DNA from: Salinarimonas soli
Lineage (GTDB): Bacteria; Pseudomonadota; Alphaproteobacteria; Rhizobiales; Beijerinckiaceae
Length of the DNA stretch: 47,966 nt
Reading direction: 5' to 3'
Assembly (NCBI RefSeq): GCF_008386575.1
Contig: NZ_VUOA01000040.1
Location: forward strand, 1-47,966
Below are positions 25,529 through 33,063 of this stretch, one piece after another; within the stretch, counting starts at the first letter, position 1, and each line of letters opens with the position of its first letter. The notes beneath the pieces are model-generated. The model worked only from the letters and a program-made list of their open reading frames with translations, searched no databases and was not told the DNA's origin. The translations under genes were made by a program, and so were the position numbers.

Positions 25529-26477
25529 CACCGTCCAGACCTTCACGCCGAAGCAGCGCCAGGAGCGTGCCGCGCGCTCGCCCGGGGAGCGCCAGACGAT
25601 CATGAAGAGCATGTTCGTCGGGCATACGAACTTCACCCTGGCCACCGAGGCCATCGCACGCTTCCACATGCCCGTGAAGGGCGGCGTGCATGACACGGGC
25701 TGCCTGTTCGTCCTCGCCGGCGTCCCGCGGGCAGGCAAGAGCTACGTGCTCCAGCGTTACGCGCGCGATTTCCCAAACGTCACTGGCGAGAAGGGGGTAG
25801 AGCGACCTGTCGTTTATGTCGACCTACCGGTCGACTGCAGCAAGCGCGGCTTCGTCGAGGCGCTCGCGGGCGCGCTCAACACGGGCCACGCCGCGAAGAC
25901 GAACGTCGACGATATCTTCGGCAACGTCCTGAACGACCTCCGGCACCAGAAGGTGCAACTGCTGCTCCTCGACGAGACCCAGGAGGCATTCAGCACCAAG
26001 CGGCCTGCCGCCGCGACGGCCGCCAAGGGCTATATCCGCAAGATCCTCAACCTGCGGACCCTGAACGTCGTCGCGGCGGGGTTGCCGGAGACGTACAGCC
26101 TCATGGCCGCGGACGAGCAGCTGAAGGGGCGCGGCAATCTCCCCTACCACGTCGTCTACCCCTACGACTGGGAGAACAAGGAGCACCGTGGACTTTTCCG
26201 GCTCCTTTGCGACAGCATCGACGAGAGGCTGCCCTTCGCCGAGAAGTCCAAGCTCGGGTCCGTCCAGACCGCCTGGCGCCTGCACTGGGTCAGCGACGGC
26301 GTCGTCGGCCGGCTCACCGATTTCATCTTCCCGGCCGCTTGCGACGCCCTCAACGAGGGGAGCCCCAACGTGACGTGGGGCCATTTCGCGGACCACTACG
26401 ACCGGATCAAGCCGCCCGGCCAGACCTTCAACCCCTTCCGCGACGAGATGGGCTCGTCGCCCGGGAAGGCGGCCTAG
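25521..26477 (+). CDS. tnsC: TnsC/TniB-like AAA+ regulator
   Basis: The 318-residue product has Walker A AGVPRAGKS at 66-74 and Walker B LLLLDETQEAF at 147-157. N-terminal MKSMFVGHTNF is typical of the TniB/TnsC family. TnsC polymerises on DNA with ATP, receives the target from TniQ and activates TnsB. At 318 residues it is closer to short TniB/CAST TnsC proteins than to E. coli Tn7 TnsC (~555). It overlaps tnsB by 8 bp and is followed by tniQ after 7 bp. Confidence 0.9.
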   Translation: MSDTVQTFTPKQRQERAARSPGERQTIMKSMFVGHTNFTLATEAIARFHMPVKGGVHDTGCLFVLAGVPRAGKSYVLQRYARDFPNVTGEKGVERPVVYVDLPVDCSKRGFVEALAGALNTGHAAKTNVDDIFGNVLNDLRHQKVQLLLLDETQEAFSTKRPAAATAAKGYIRKILNLRTLNVVAAGLPETYSLMAADEQLKGRGNLPYHVVYPYDWENKEHRGLFRLLCDSIDERLPFAEKSKLGSVQTAWRLHWVSDGVVGRLTDFIFPAACDALNEGSPNVTWGHFADHYDRIKPPGQTFNPFRDEMGSSPGKAA

Positions 26478-26484
26478 GCCAGCC

Positions 26485-28731
26485 ATGCATCCCGACGCGC
26501 AAGACCAGCTACCGGTAAGCAGAGCCATGCGGACCTTCACCGACCTGAAGGGCAGGGACGAGCCGCCCCTGCCGACCTGGGACGCCCCGAAGCTCGGTGA
26601 ACCCGCCCACGGGTTCGTGACCCGGCTTTGCTGGCTCGCCCGGCGGTCAAGCGTCGCCGCGTTGCTGACGGGCCATGGCCTGGGCGGCCGCGACATCAAG
26701 CCGTCGGAGTGCCTGGAGTTCGCCTTCTCCTTCCCGATCAGGGAGAAGGATGCCCTCCTCGCCGCCACGCCCATCGTCGAGGCGAACCGGGTCGCGTTCC
26801 TGGGACAGGCCGTCCGTCGTCGCCAATGGCAGATCTCGCAGCGGCGGTTCTGCCCAGCCTGCCTTGCTGAGAATCCCTATCATCGCGTGTGGTGGGATCT
26901 GCCCGCCTTCGCGCGCTGCCCCTACCACGAACTCGACATCGCATGCACGGACGCGGGCGGTCTAGCCCTCCCCTGGTGGTCTCCGTCGTTCTCGCACTCC
27001 CCCACCGGCAAGCCTCTGCAAAGGTTCGGCGTCCCCCATCGGACTCCGCCCGTGCCGTCCCTTGAGGCCTATATTCTATCGCGCTTCGGGATCGAGGCTC
27101 GGGCGCAGGTCCCACTCCTGGATGGCCTGCCCTTCCTGGGCGACGTCCTCGATATGGTCGAGCTCGTCGGCCGAGTGGCGCTCGGTGGCGCGTCCCGTCG
27201 CCGTCCGGTGGTAAACCAGACCAACGGGTTCGACCGCGCTCGCGTGCTGCGGGCCGGCTACGATATCGTCGCGAAGGGCGAGGATGCCCTTGTGGCTCTG
27301 CTCCACCGCGTCGCGGGCGAACGGGCAGCGGGGGGAGGTGGACGCGGCAAGACCCTGTTCGGGTGGATCGAGCAGGCCATCTCGGAGGAGGATGGCGAGC
27401 ACGTCCCGCCGCTGCGGCGCGCGATGTTGCAGGTCGTCATCGAGCGAGGCGACTTCTCGCCGGCGACAGGCGGCGAGTGGACCAACGGCGCGGCTGGCTG
27501 GGTCCCCGTACCGACGCTGGCGCGCGAGCTCGGCTTGACCGACGAGCGCCTGCGCAGGATCTCGGAGACGCTGGGCATCCATGAACGCCAGTTCGGGTCG
27601 GCGCGCAGCAGGTACCGGGCGTTCACGCCCGATCAGGCCGATTTCGTGCGCACGACGCTCTCCTCGCTGTTGGACCGAACAGGCGCGGCAGAGTTCCTCG
27701 GCGTGAGCCGCTGTACAGTGGGAGCGTTTCTGAGCTCCGGCGAACTCAAGCTTTTCGCGGTCATCGGCAAGGATGAAGCACGGGATCGCTTCCGTCCCGA
27801 AGACCTGCTCGCGTTTCAGAGCGGTATCATGGCCGGGACAAGGATAATTTCCGAGGCGCCTCCCGGGTTCAAGCCTTTGAGCCAAGTGCGCCGAACCTGC
27901 AAGACCAATCCCGCGGCGCTCGTGGCCGAGGAGCTTCAACGGCCCGACGGGGCGCTCCGCGTCGGCGACCGCTTGGGCGACGTTCTCGTGCCCGACCCTC
28001 AGGCCCGTAAGGATATGGCGGCGGCCCGGGCAGCTCGCTGGGTCCACCCCGGCCTCAGCCGCGCTGCCGCGGCCAAGATGTTCGGGGACTGCGAGGCGGT
28101 AATTGACGCGTTCGTCCGGGCGGGGCTCCTGAAGACGCTGCCGAAGGCGGGCGCCTCAAGCCGGATCTGTCCCGCATCGCTGAACGGTCTGCGAGAGCGA
28201 TGGGCTCCGGTTTCGATTTACAAGGGGTTCTTGGGCGTGGCGCTCGGCGCTAACGTCGGCAAGTGTCTCTCCAGTCGGGGCGTGCGTGTTCTCGAACAAG
28301 CTTTGCTCCCGCGGTCGGTGGCCGTGGAGCGCGCGAGCGCTCGTGCGGTCCTGGGCATTGATCGCGACCCGGACGATCCAGCGACCGGCAGCGTCATCGC
28401 GTTCGAAACCGCGTTGCTGCAAGCCCTCATACCGGAGCTCTCGTGGAGCCTTGCCGGGCGCTCGTCCGGGCTTCGGTTGCGCACCTCAAAGGCGGAGATC
28501 GTTGTCCTGGTGGCTGCCGATCTCGACCAAGGGGTCGTCGACTTGATCCTGGCGGGCGGACGCATGGATCGGCATGTGGATCCTGTGTGTCGGGTTCCGG
28601 CTCCGGAGTTGCAGGATGTTCGCGGCTGGCCCGCGCTCACCAAGAGGATCGTAGCCGAACTGCGCCAATTGCGGTCCTCCTACAAGGTGCGCACCAGCTT
28701 CCCGAGCGAGAATCGCGCGGGCCCGCCCTGA
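26485..28731 (+). CDS. tniQ: TniQ/TnsD-like target-selection protein
   Basis: The 748-residue product has the TniQ N-terminal domain with a zinc site C123-x2-C126 ... C145-x2-H148 (FCPACLAEN, CPYHEL). A long C-terminal part includes a MerR/excisionase-like helix-turn-helix at about 400-445 (FLGVSRCTVGAFLSSGELK) and a possible second one near 530-560. Short TniQ proteins work with Cas complexes; long ones such as TnsD bind a chromosomal attachment site directly. This length, no Cas genes, and the element's right end beside tRNA-Arg suggest it recognises that tRNA gene. An internal ATG at 26527 is an alternative start. It is the last gene before the right end. Confidence 0.88.
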   Translation: MHPDAQDQLPVSRAMRTFTDLKGRDEPPLPTWDAPKLGEPAHGFVTRLCWLARRSSVAALLTGHGLGGRDIKPSECLEFAFSFPIREKDALLAATPIVEANRVAFLGQAVRRRQWQISQRRFCPACLAENPYHRVWWDLPAFARCPYHELDIACTDAGGLALPWWSPSFSHSPTGKPLQRFGVPHRTPPVPSLEAYILSRFGIEARAQVPLLDGLPFLGDVLDMVELVGRVALGGASRRRPVVNQTNGFDRARVLRAGYDIVAKGEDALVALLHRVAGERAAGGGGRGKTLFGWIEQAISEEDGEHVPPLRRAMLQVVIERGDFSPATGGEWTNGAAGWVPVPTLARELGLTDERLRRISETLGIHERQFGSARSRYRAFTPDQADFVRTTLSSLLDRTGAAEFLGVSRCTVGAFLSSGELKLFAVIGKDEARDRFRPEDLLAFQSGIMAGTRIISEAPPGFKPLSQVRRTCKTNPAALVAEELQRPDGALRVGDRLGDVLVPDPQARKDMAAARAARWVHPGLSRAAAAKMFGDCEAVIDAFVRAGLLKTLPKAGASSRICPASLNGLRERWAPVSIYKGFLGVALGANVGKCLSSRGVRVLEQALLPRSVAVERASARAVLGIDRDPDDPATGSVIAFETALLQALIPELSWSLAGRSSGLRLRTSKAEIVVLVAADLDQGVVDLILAGGRMDRHVDPVCRVPAPELQDVRGWPALTKRIVAELRQLRSSYKVRTSFPSENRAGPP

Positions 28732-28837
28732 CAGATCCAGTGGACGGCGCCCGGCGCCGGCGCTCACGTGGCCGGGCGGGGGCGCCAGGGGCAATCGACG
28801 GGCCTGTTAAGCCTTGAGGACGGCGATTGACCTGTTG

Positions 28838-28893
28838 CCGTCGGTTGTAGGGGCGACTGGCAAGGCGACGCCCCAGGGGGTGCACACCGACGG
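28838..28893 (+). other. Nested stem-loop after tniQ
   Basis: CCGTCGGT at 28838 pairs with ACCGACGG at 28886, and inside it GGGGCG at 28850 pairs with CGCCCC at 28869. There is no T tail. It could be a structured RNA or part of a transcription end for the transposition operon. No gene is supported between 28732 and the right end. Confidence 0.35.
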
Positions 28894-29194
28894 ACGCCCG
28901 CCCCCGTGCAGAGGCGCTCCACATTCTCGGCCGGTTTCCGCCAGGACGCCAAGACATTCGCGAAGGGTGTTCCCACTGGTCTGACCACCCTGCCCCAAGC
29001 AAACATGCTGCGTGAACGTCGAAGGGACGGCCTTAGGTCCCACCGACGATGCGTCGCCGGAGCATCCGAGGTGGCCTTCGCGACGGCGGAGCCCACCTTG
29101 CCCGTCGATTTCGACTCTGCGATTGCGCGCTCGGTTTCGGTTCGAACGCTCCTGCTCAGAGGCCCGATCAGGGAGCGAGGCTAGGTGTCGAGGT

Positions 29195-29209
29195 CTACCT
29201 TCAAGGTAG
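29195..29209. repeat. Perfect 15-bp palindrome near the right end
   Basis: CTACCTT-C-AAGGTAG is a 7-bp inverted repeat around one base, 119 bp inside the right tip. It does not match the TnsB-type repeats. It may be a protein binding site or chance. Confidence 0.3.
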
Positions 29210-29261
29210 GAGCCGCACCCACGTTACAGGTAGAAACGCCAGGCGATTCATGAGCTTGGGC

Positions 29262-29309
29262 GTCGGATTTTATTTGGCAATTTGTCGGACGACGTGACGA
29301 TTCGTCGGA
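29262..29309 (-). promoter_or_regulatory. Right-end TnsB-type binding repeats
   Basis: GTCGGA occurs at 29262, 29284 and 29304, 22 and 20 bp apart. TTATTTGGC lies at 29270 between the first two. Read from the tip this gives TCCGACAA-ATT-GCCAAATAA, the same core and 3-bp gap as at 8267-8286. The close packing next to the tip is like the right end of Tn7. Confidence 0.75.
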
Positions 29310-29310
29310 C

Positions 29311-29328
29311 GTTATGTGACGCACAAGA
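29311..29328 (-). repeat. Right terminal inverted repeat
   Basis: On the minus strand this reads TCTTGTGCGTCACATAAC and matches 8192-8209 at 17 of 18 bases. GAGAG follows at 29329-29333. Confidence 0.88.
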
Positions 29329-29333
29329 GAGAG
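29329..29333. repeat. Target-site duplication, right copy (GAGAG)
   Basis: This copy matches 8187-8191. Only two bases separate it from the CCA end of the tRNA-Arg gene. Confidence 0.75.
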
Positions 29334-29335
29334 GA

Positions 29336-29412
29336 TGGCGCACCCGACACGATTCGAACGTGTGACCTTTGCCTTCGGAGGGCAACGCTCTATCCAGCTG
29401 AGCTACGGGTGC
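29336..29412 (-). tRNA. tRNA-Arg(CCG), probable transposon attachment gene
   Basis: On the minus strand the gene begins GCACCCGTAGCTCAGCTGG. The anticodon arm is TTGCC-CTCCGAA-GGCAA with anticodon CCG, and the T arm contains ACACGTTCGAATCGTGT. The acceptor strand CGGGTGC is followed by G and an encoded CCA. It is complete. Its 3' end faces the transposon, 7 bp from the right tip. Confidence 0.96.
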
Positions 29413-29482
29413 ATGCGCGTGGTCGCGAAGCCCCTCTCTAGCCCATCCGGGCGCGGGGGGCAACCGGGGATGGGGCGGGGGT

Positions 29483-29508
29483 GGGCCCGCCGTCGGTCCG
29501 GCGGGCCC
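29483..29508. terminator. GC-rich hairpin after the CHRD gene
   Basis: GGGCCCGCCG-TCGGTC-CGGCGGGCCC is a perfect 10-bp stem 23 bp past the CHRD stop. The T-rich tract is weak in the gene's direction, so a terminator role is likely but not certain. Confidence 0.5.
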
Positions 29509-29530
29509 GTCGTCTTAAAAGGCGCTCGGC

Positions 29531-29950
29531 TTACTTCGTGACCTGGCCGCGGACCTCGCCGCCCGCGTTGGCGGCGGTGTGGACGTTGAAGTAGGTCTGG
29601 CCGGCCATGAGGGCCTTGGCCTGGTCGTCGGTGAGGGTGGCCGAGCCCTCGAAGGCGCCCTGCTTCACGCCGGGGGCGGGAATGAGCACGGGGGCGTTCT
29701 TGCCGAGCTCGGCCGGGCCGTGGAAATGCGCGGCCGTGGCCTCGCCCGACAGGCCGGACACGGTGCCCTTCCAGGTCAGGCGCTTGCTCGTCGTGTCGTA
29801 GGTGGCGGTGAGGTTGCCCTTGCCGGCGGTGGTGACGGGGGGCACCTGGTTGGCGCCCGAGAGATCCGCCTTCATGGCGACGGTCTCGGCCATCGCGGGG
29901 GTGCCGAGCAGCAGGGTCGAGGCGAGGGCTGCGAACAGGATAGGCTTCAT
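29531..29950 (-). CDS. Secreted CHRD-domain protein
   Basis: The 139-residue product has a signal peptide, [21 protein letters not shown], then a CHRD domain with GANQVPPV near the start, AAHFHGPA in the middle and [18 protein letters not shown] at the end. CHRD domains occur in chordin and in many bacterial exported proteins; the bacterial role is not known. The frame is open for 43 more codons upstream, but this ATG starts the signal peptide and follows GGAGGACGTCTC. A GGAAT-N17-CGTC promoter lies 73-98 bp upstream, so the divergent ECF sigma factor probably controls it. Confidence 0.88.
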   Translation of the reverse strand: MKPILFAALASTLLLGTPAMAETVAMKADLSGANQVPPVTTAGKGNLTATYDTTSKRLTWKGTVSGLSGEATAAHFHGPAELGKNAPVLIPAPGVKQGAFEGSATLTDDQAKALMAGQTYFNVHTAANAGGEVRGQVTK

Positions 29951-30022
29951 GAGACGTCCTCCGTCTGCAATGCCGCTTCTCGTGGAGCGGTCGGGGAGCA
30001 CGGCGTGCCCCTTGGGCCTGAA

Positions 30023-30048
30023 GACGCCTGAAGCGGGTTGCTTATTCC
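30023..30048 (-). promoter_or_regulatory. ECF-type promoter of the CHRD gene
   Basis: On the minus strand this reads GGAAT, 17 bp, CGTC. It matches the general ECF pattern (GGAAC-N16-18-CGT). The divergent sigma gene has GGAAT-N17-TGTC on the other strand. Confidence 0.6.
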
Positions 30049-30079
30049 GTGCGGGAGCAGATTTTTTCGGGTCCCGCAT

Positions 30080-30105
30080 GGAATTAAGGCTCCGGTCGCG
30101 GTGTC
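30080..30105 (+). promoter_or_regulatory. ECF-type promoter of the sigma factor gene
   Basis: GGAAT, 17 bp, TGTC, starting 91 bp before the sigma ATG. The shared -35 box and spacing with the divergent promoter suggest autoregulation. Confidence 0.55.
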
Positions 30106-30170
30106 TTTATCGTCCGGGACGGCTTGAACAGGGGTGAAATCGTGGGCTGCGGGCCGATGCCGGGGGGACG

Positions 30171-30680
30171 ATGAGCGAGCTTGCCGCTCTCCTGGAGCCG
30201 CACATCCCGGCCCTGAGGCGCTATGCCTGGGCGCTCCTGCGCGACGACGCGGCGGCCGACGATCTCGTCCAGGACTGCCTCGAGCGCGCCATCGCCCGCT
30301 GGCACCTGCGGCGCCGGGACGGGAGCCTCAAGGCGTGGCTCTTCACCATCCAGCGTAACCTCTTCCTCAACGGGCTGCGCCAGCGCACCCGGCGCGGGGC
30401 GCATCTGGGCCTCGACGCCCTGGAGAACGCGCCCTCCGACGAGCCGCCGCCCGACGGCGGCATGGGGGCGCGGGACGTCCTGGCGGGGCTTGCCCTGCTG
30501 CCCGAGGAGCAGCGCTCCGTGCTGCTCCTCGTGGGCGTGGAGGACATGTCCTACGGGGAGGCCGCTGAGGTGCTCGGCATTCCCGTGGGCACGGTGATGT
30601 CCCGGCTGAGCCGCGCCCGGGAGCGGATGCGCGCCTATCTCGATACGGGCCGGCCCGCCGGTCTCAGGAGGGTGAAGTGA
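30171..30680 (+). CDS. ECF-family RNA polymerase sigma factor
   Basis: This 169-residue protein has sigma region 2 (residues ~8-75: LRRYAWALLRDDAAADDLVQDCLERA, KAWLFTIQRNLFLNGLR) and region 4 (~105-160: LLPEEQRSVLLLVGVEDMSYGEAAEVLGIPVGTVMSRLSRAR). It directs RNA polymerase to a small regulon. Its stop overlaps the anti-sigma start as GTGA, so both are co-expressed. The likely targets are itself and the divergent CHRD gene, from the matching promoters. The signal that frees it is unknown. Confidence 0.93.
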   Translation: MSELAALLEPHIPALRRYAWALLRDDAAADDLVQDCLERAIARWHLRRRDGSLKAWLFTIQRNLFLNGLRQRTRRGAHLGLDALENAPSDEPPPDGGMGARDVLAGLALLPEEQRSVLLLVGVEDMSYGEAAEVLGIPVGTVMSRLSRARERMRAYLDTGRPAGLRRVK

Positions 30681-31489
30681 CGGACGAACGGCCCATCGGC
30701 GAGGACGACCTCCACGCCCTCGTCGACGGACGGCTGACGCCCGACCGGCAGGCGGTGGTCGACGCCTATCTGCGCGGGGATCCGGGCGCCCGGGAGCGGG
30801 TGGAGGCGGATCGCGCCGGCCGCGACGCGCTGCGCGACCGCCTCGCCTTCAAGGCCCGCGAGCCGCTTCCCTCGCGGCTGCGGGTCGCGACCCTTCTGGC
30901 CGAGCGCCGCCGCCGCCTGCGCCGGGCGGCCACGGGCGTCGCCGCCGGCGTGGCGCTGACGCTGCTTGGCGGAGCGGCGGGCTGGTCGGCGCATGCCTGG
31001 CTCGCCGGCACGCCTGGCAGCCGGGCGGGCGGGCCCGAGATGGCGGCGGTGGTGGCCAACGCGCTCCGGGCGCACCGCACCTACGCCGTCGAGATCGCCC
31101 ATCCCGTGGAGGTCCCAGGCTCGCAGGAGGCGCATCTGGTGCAATGGCTCTCGAAGCGGCTTGGCCGTCCGCTTCGCGCCCCCGACCTGCAGGGGAGCGG
31201 CTATCGCCTCGTCGGCGGGCGGCTGCTGCCCGCGGGCTCGGGGCCCGCCGCGCAGTTCATGTACGAGGATCCGGCGGGCGCGCGCCTGACCGTCTATGTC
31301 GAGACGGGGACGGCGGCCGAGACCGCCTTCCGTTTCGCGCAAGGCGAGGGGGTCTCCGCGTTCTCCTGGATCGAGGACGGCTTCAGCTACGTGGTGGCCG
31401 GGGGGCTCGCGCGCGACCCGCTCCTCGCCGTCGCCGAGGCGATCTACCGGCAGAACGTCGAGCCGCGCCGGGGGCAGGCCCCCCTGTGA
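30677..31489 (+). CDS. Membrane anti-sigma factor
   Basis: A GTG start after CAGGAGGGTGAA gives 270 residues. The N-terminal cytoplasmic part has IGEDDLHALVDGRLTPDRQ, the zinc-less anti-sigma (RsgI/FecR-like) type. One membrane span (~GVAAGVALTLLGGAAGWSA) leads to a periplasmic domain of about 150 residues. The protein should hold the sigma factor next to it until a periplasmic cue acts. It is coupled to the sigma gene by a 4-bp overlap. Confidence 0.88.
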   Translation: MTDERPIGEDDLHALVDGRLTPDRQAVVDAYLRGDPGARERVEADRAGRDALRDRLAFKAREPLPSRLRVATLLAERRRRLRRAATGVAAGVALTLLGGAAGWSAHAWLAGTPGSRAGGPEMAAVVANALRAHRTYAVEIAHPVEVPGSQEAHLVQWLSKRLGRPLRAPDLQGSGYRLVGGRLLPAGSGPAAQFMYEDPAGARLTVYVETGTAAETAFRFAQGEGVSAFSWIEDGFSYVVAGGLARDPLLAVAEAIYRQNVEPRRGQAPL

Positions 31490-31582
31490 GCGCCCGACAT
31501 CAGGGCTGGGACGGCGGCCGGCGCCTGCGGTTTACCGCCTGTCAACGGCCTTGACCCCCAATGGGCTCCACAGGAGGCGCTC

Positions 31583-31849
31583 ATGCAAGACAGCGAGCAG
31601 GCGACCGTCGTCAACTTTCCCCGCGCCGTCGACGTCCGGTCGGATCAGAACATCAGCTCGATGATCGAGGTGCTGCAGGAGCACATGAAGCTCGCCCGCG
31701 AGGGCAAGCTGCGCTCGGTGGCGATCGTGTCGGTGTCGGCGGACGGGGCGGCCATCGGCACCCAATGGTCCTGCACCCACGGCGACACGGCGGCCCTCAT
31801 CGGCAAGCTCACCGTGCTCACCCACGACATGATGGCGGCGCGGGCCTGA
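31583..31849 (+). CDS. Small conserved-looking hypothetical protein
   Basis: The 88-residue product begins MQDSEQATVVNFPRAVDV and has a central amphipathic helix (MIEVLQEHMKLAREGKLR) followed by a beta-like AIVSVSADGAAIGTQWSC. The ATG follows CACAGGAGGCGCTC. No family is recognised. It lies 93 bp after the anti-sigma gene and may or may not be part of that transcript. Confidence 0.65.
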   Translation: MQDSEQATVVNFPRAVDVRSDQNISSMIEVLQEHMKLAREGKLRSVAIVSVSADGAAIGTQWSCTHGDTAALIGKLTVLTHDMMAARA

Positions 31850-31864
31850 CCCGCGCCCGCGCGC

Positions 31865-32440
31865 TCAGTTCGCGGCGATCTGGTCCTTGATGCGCTCGAA
31901 GGTGGCGCGGTTGAGCACGCGCTTCGACAGGAGCTCCTCGGGCGTCGCATAGGGGCGGCCCTGGACGATGGCGCGGCCGATCATGCCGCCGCCGAGCGCG
32001 TTGAGATCGGACACCGGCGCCGTGTTGAGATCCACGCGGCGGGTGCCCGCCGAGGTCTCGAGAGCGGCCGTCGCCTGCGGGGCGGGGGCCGGCGCGGCCT
32101 GCGGGACCGGACGCTGCGGGGCAGCCTCCTGGGGCACGGGCGCGGCCGCGACGACGGGCGGAGCCGCGGGCCCGGCCGGACGGGCCGGCGTGGTGCTGCC
32201 GGTGACGCTGCCCTGATAGACCACGCGCGGAGCCTCCGCGGCGGGCGCTGCCGGCACGGGTGCCGGGCGAAGCGGCGCGGGCTCCGCGGCGGCGATCTTG
32301 AGCGGATCGGGCTTCGCCGATGCGGTCTTGGCGGAGGGGGCCGCGGCGGTGCCGAGACCCGGCGTATATTGCCAGGCCAGGACCGCCAATCCCGCGATCC
32401 ACGCCATGCCGAGCAAACGGACGAACACTTTCAAGGCCAC
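31865..32440 (-). CDS. Membrane-anchored helix-hairpin-helix protein
   Basis: About 191 residues from the preferred start. One membrane span lies at the N-terminus ([19 protein letters not shown]), then a Pro/Ala-rich linker of about 110 residues, then a helix-hairpin-helix domain with [17 protein letters not shown] and [19 protein letters not shown], as in ComEA-type domains. A DNA-binding or scaffold role is possible; function is not known. In-frame ATGs exist at 32482 and 32512. It is convergent with the small protein at 31583. Confidence 0.75.
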   Translation of the reverse strand: MALKVFVRLLGMAWIAGLAVLAWQYTPGLGTAAAPSAKTASAKPDPLKIAAAEPAPLRPAPVPAAPAAEAPRVVYQGSVTGSTTPARPAGPAAPPVVAAAPVPQEAAPQRPVPQAAPAPAPQATAALETSAGTRRVDLNTAPVSDLNALGGGMIGRAIVQGRPYATPEELLSKRVLNRATFERIKDQIAAN

Positions 32441-32539
32441 CATCTCAGTCACCCGGTCTTTCTGGATTGCGATCGGTCTCATAGTAAACAATTTGATAGC
32501 GCGCAAGCGCATTCGAGGCTGGCGGGGGCGCCGCGCGGC

Positions 32540-32989
32540 TCATGCCGGCGCCGTCCCGCGCAAGGATGGGGTGAGCCCCGCCAAGTCCTGCTGCAGGGCC
32601 CGAACCGCCTCGCCGCTGCGCCCCAGCCGGCATGTCATCCGTTCCCGGATCCCGGCCGCCTCGCCCTCGACCGCGCGCCCCTTCTCCGTCAGCTCGATCC
32701 GAAGCTGGCGCTCGTCCCCCGCGTCCCGGCTCCGGCGCAGGAATCCGCCTGCCTCCAGGCGCTTGAGGAGCGGCGTCAGCGTCCCCGAATCGAGGTGCAG
32801 CCGCGCGCCGATCTCCTTCAACGTCCGCCCGTCCCGCTCCCAGAGCACGATCAGCACGAGATATTGCGGGTAGGTCAGGCCGAGCGGCTCCAGCAGCGGC
32901 TTGTAGGCCGTGTTGAAGGCGAGCCCCGCGGCATAGACCGCGAAGCATAGGTGCTCCTCGAGAGGCAGCGCGTCGTTCGTCCGGGCCAT
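32540..32989 (-). CDS. MarR-family regulator, OhrR-like
   Basis: This 149-residue repressor has a winged helix-turn-helix with [30 protein letters not shown] and the wing [17 protein letters not shown]. The N-terminal [12 protein letters not shown] resembles OhrR, where the Cys senses organic peroxide. No ohr gene is adjacent in the window, so the target is unclear. ATG 32989 follows GGGGATCGCG and gives family length; the frame is open upstream. A TTGT-AA-ACAA dyad lies 75 bp before the start, and TAGTAAACAATT lies before the HHH gene. Confidence 0.85.
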   Translation of the reverse strand: MARTNDALPLEEHLCFAVYAAGLAFNTAYKPLLEPLGLTYPQYLVLIVLWERDGRTLKEIGARLHLDSGTLTPLLKRLEAGGFLRRSRDAGDERQLRIELTEKGRAVEGEAAGIRERMTCRLGRSGEAVRALQQDLAGLTPSLRGTAPA

Positions 32990-33063
32990 CGCGATCCCCA
33001 GCCGACCCGCCCGGCCGGTGGGCCGCGCTCGGGTCGCGCCCTGTCTGATCGAGGCCGATCGGA

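Larger units (their letters stand above)
8192..29328. mobile_element. Complete Tn7-like transposon next to tRNA-Arg
   Basis: The element is 21,137 bp. It ends in an 18-bp inverted repeat TCTTG(G/T)GCGTCACATAAC with one mismatch, flanked by GAGAG. Inside both ends lie copies of a TCCGACAA-N3-GCCAAATAA motif, the expected kind of TnsB binding site. Transposition genes tnsA, tnsB, tnsC and tniQ form an operon at the right; tnsE and cas genes are absent. Cargo includes a nuclease protein, a possible RES-like protein, an XRE regulator, a tandem methyltransferase with a McrBC-like pair, and an AAA/M41 protease. All transposition genes look intact, so the element may be active; this is inferred. No duplicated tRNA fragment lies at the far end, which argues against an integrase-type island. 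Confidence 0.9.

Noticed and set aside
28443-29184. Short frames between tniQ and the right end
   Set aside because: They overlap tniQ or lack ribosome sites and conserved features; composition fits chance in GC-rich spacer.
8195-29325. Alternative element ends TGGGCG.../...CGCACA, matching the TGT/ACA tip rule of Tn7
   Set aside because: The left tip would be TGG rather than TGT and the flanking 5-mers (AGTCT and AGAGA) would not match. The 18-bp repeat with GAGAG on both sides fits better, although the GA-rich right flank leaves some doubt.
8192-29328. CRISPR array or Cas genes within the Tn7-like element
   Set aside because: No regularly spaced repeat series and no Cas-like protein is visible; the long TniQ and tRNA position point to direct DNA recognition.
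8192-29333. Integrase-type genomic island at tRNA-Arg
   Set aside because: No tyrosine or serine integrase gene is present and no copy of the tRNA 3' end lies at the left boundary.
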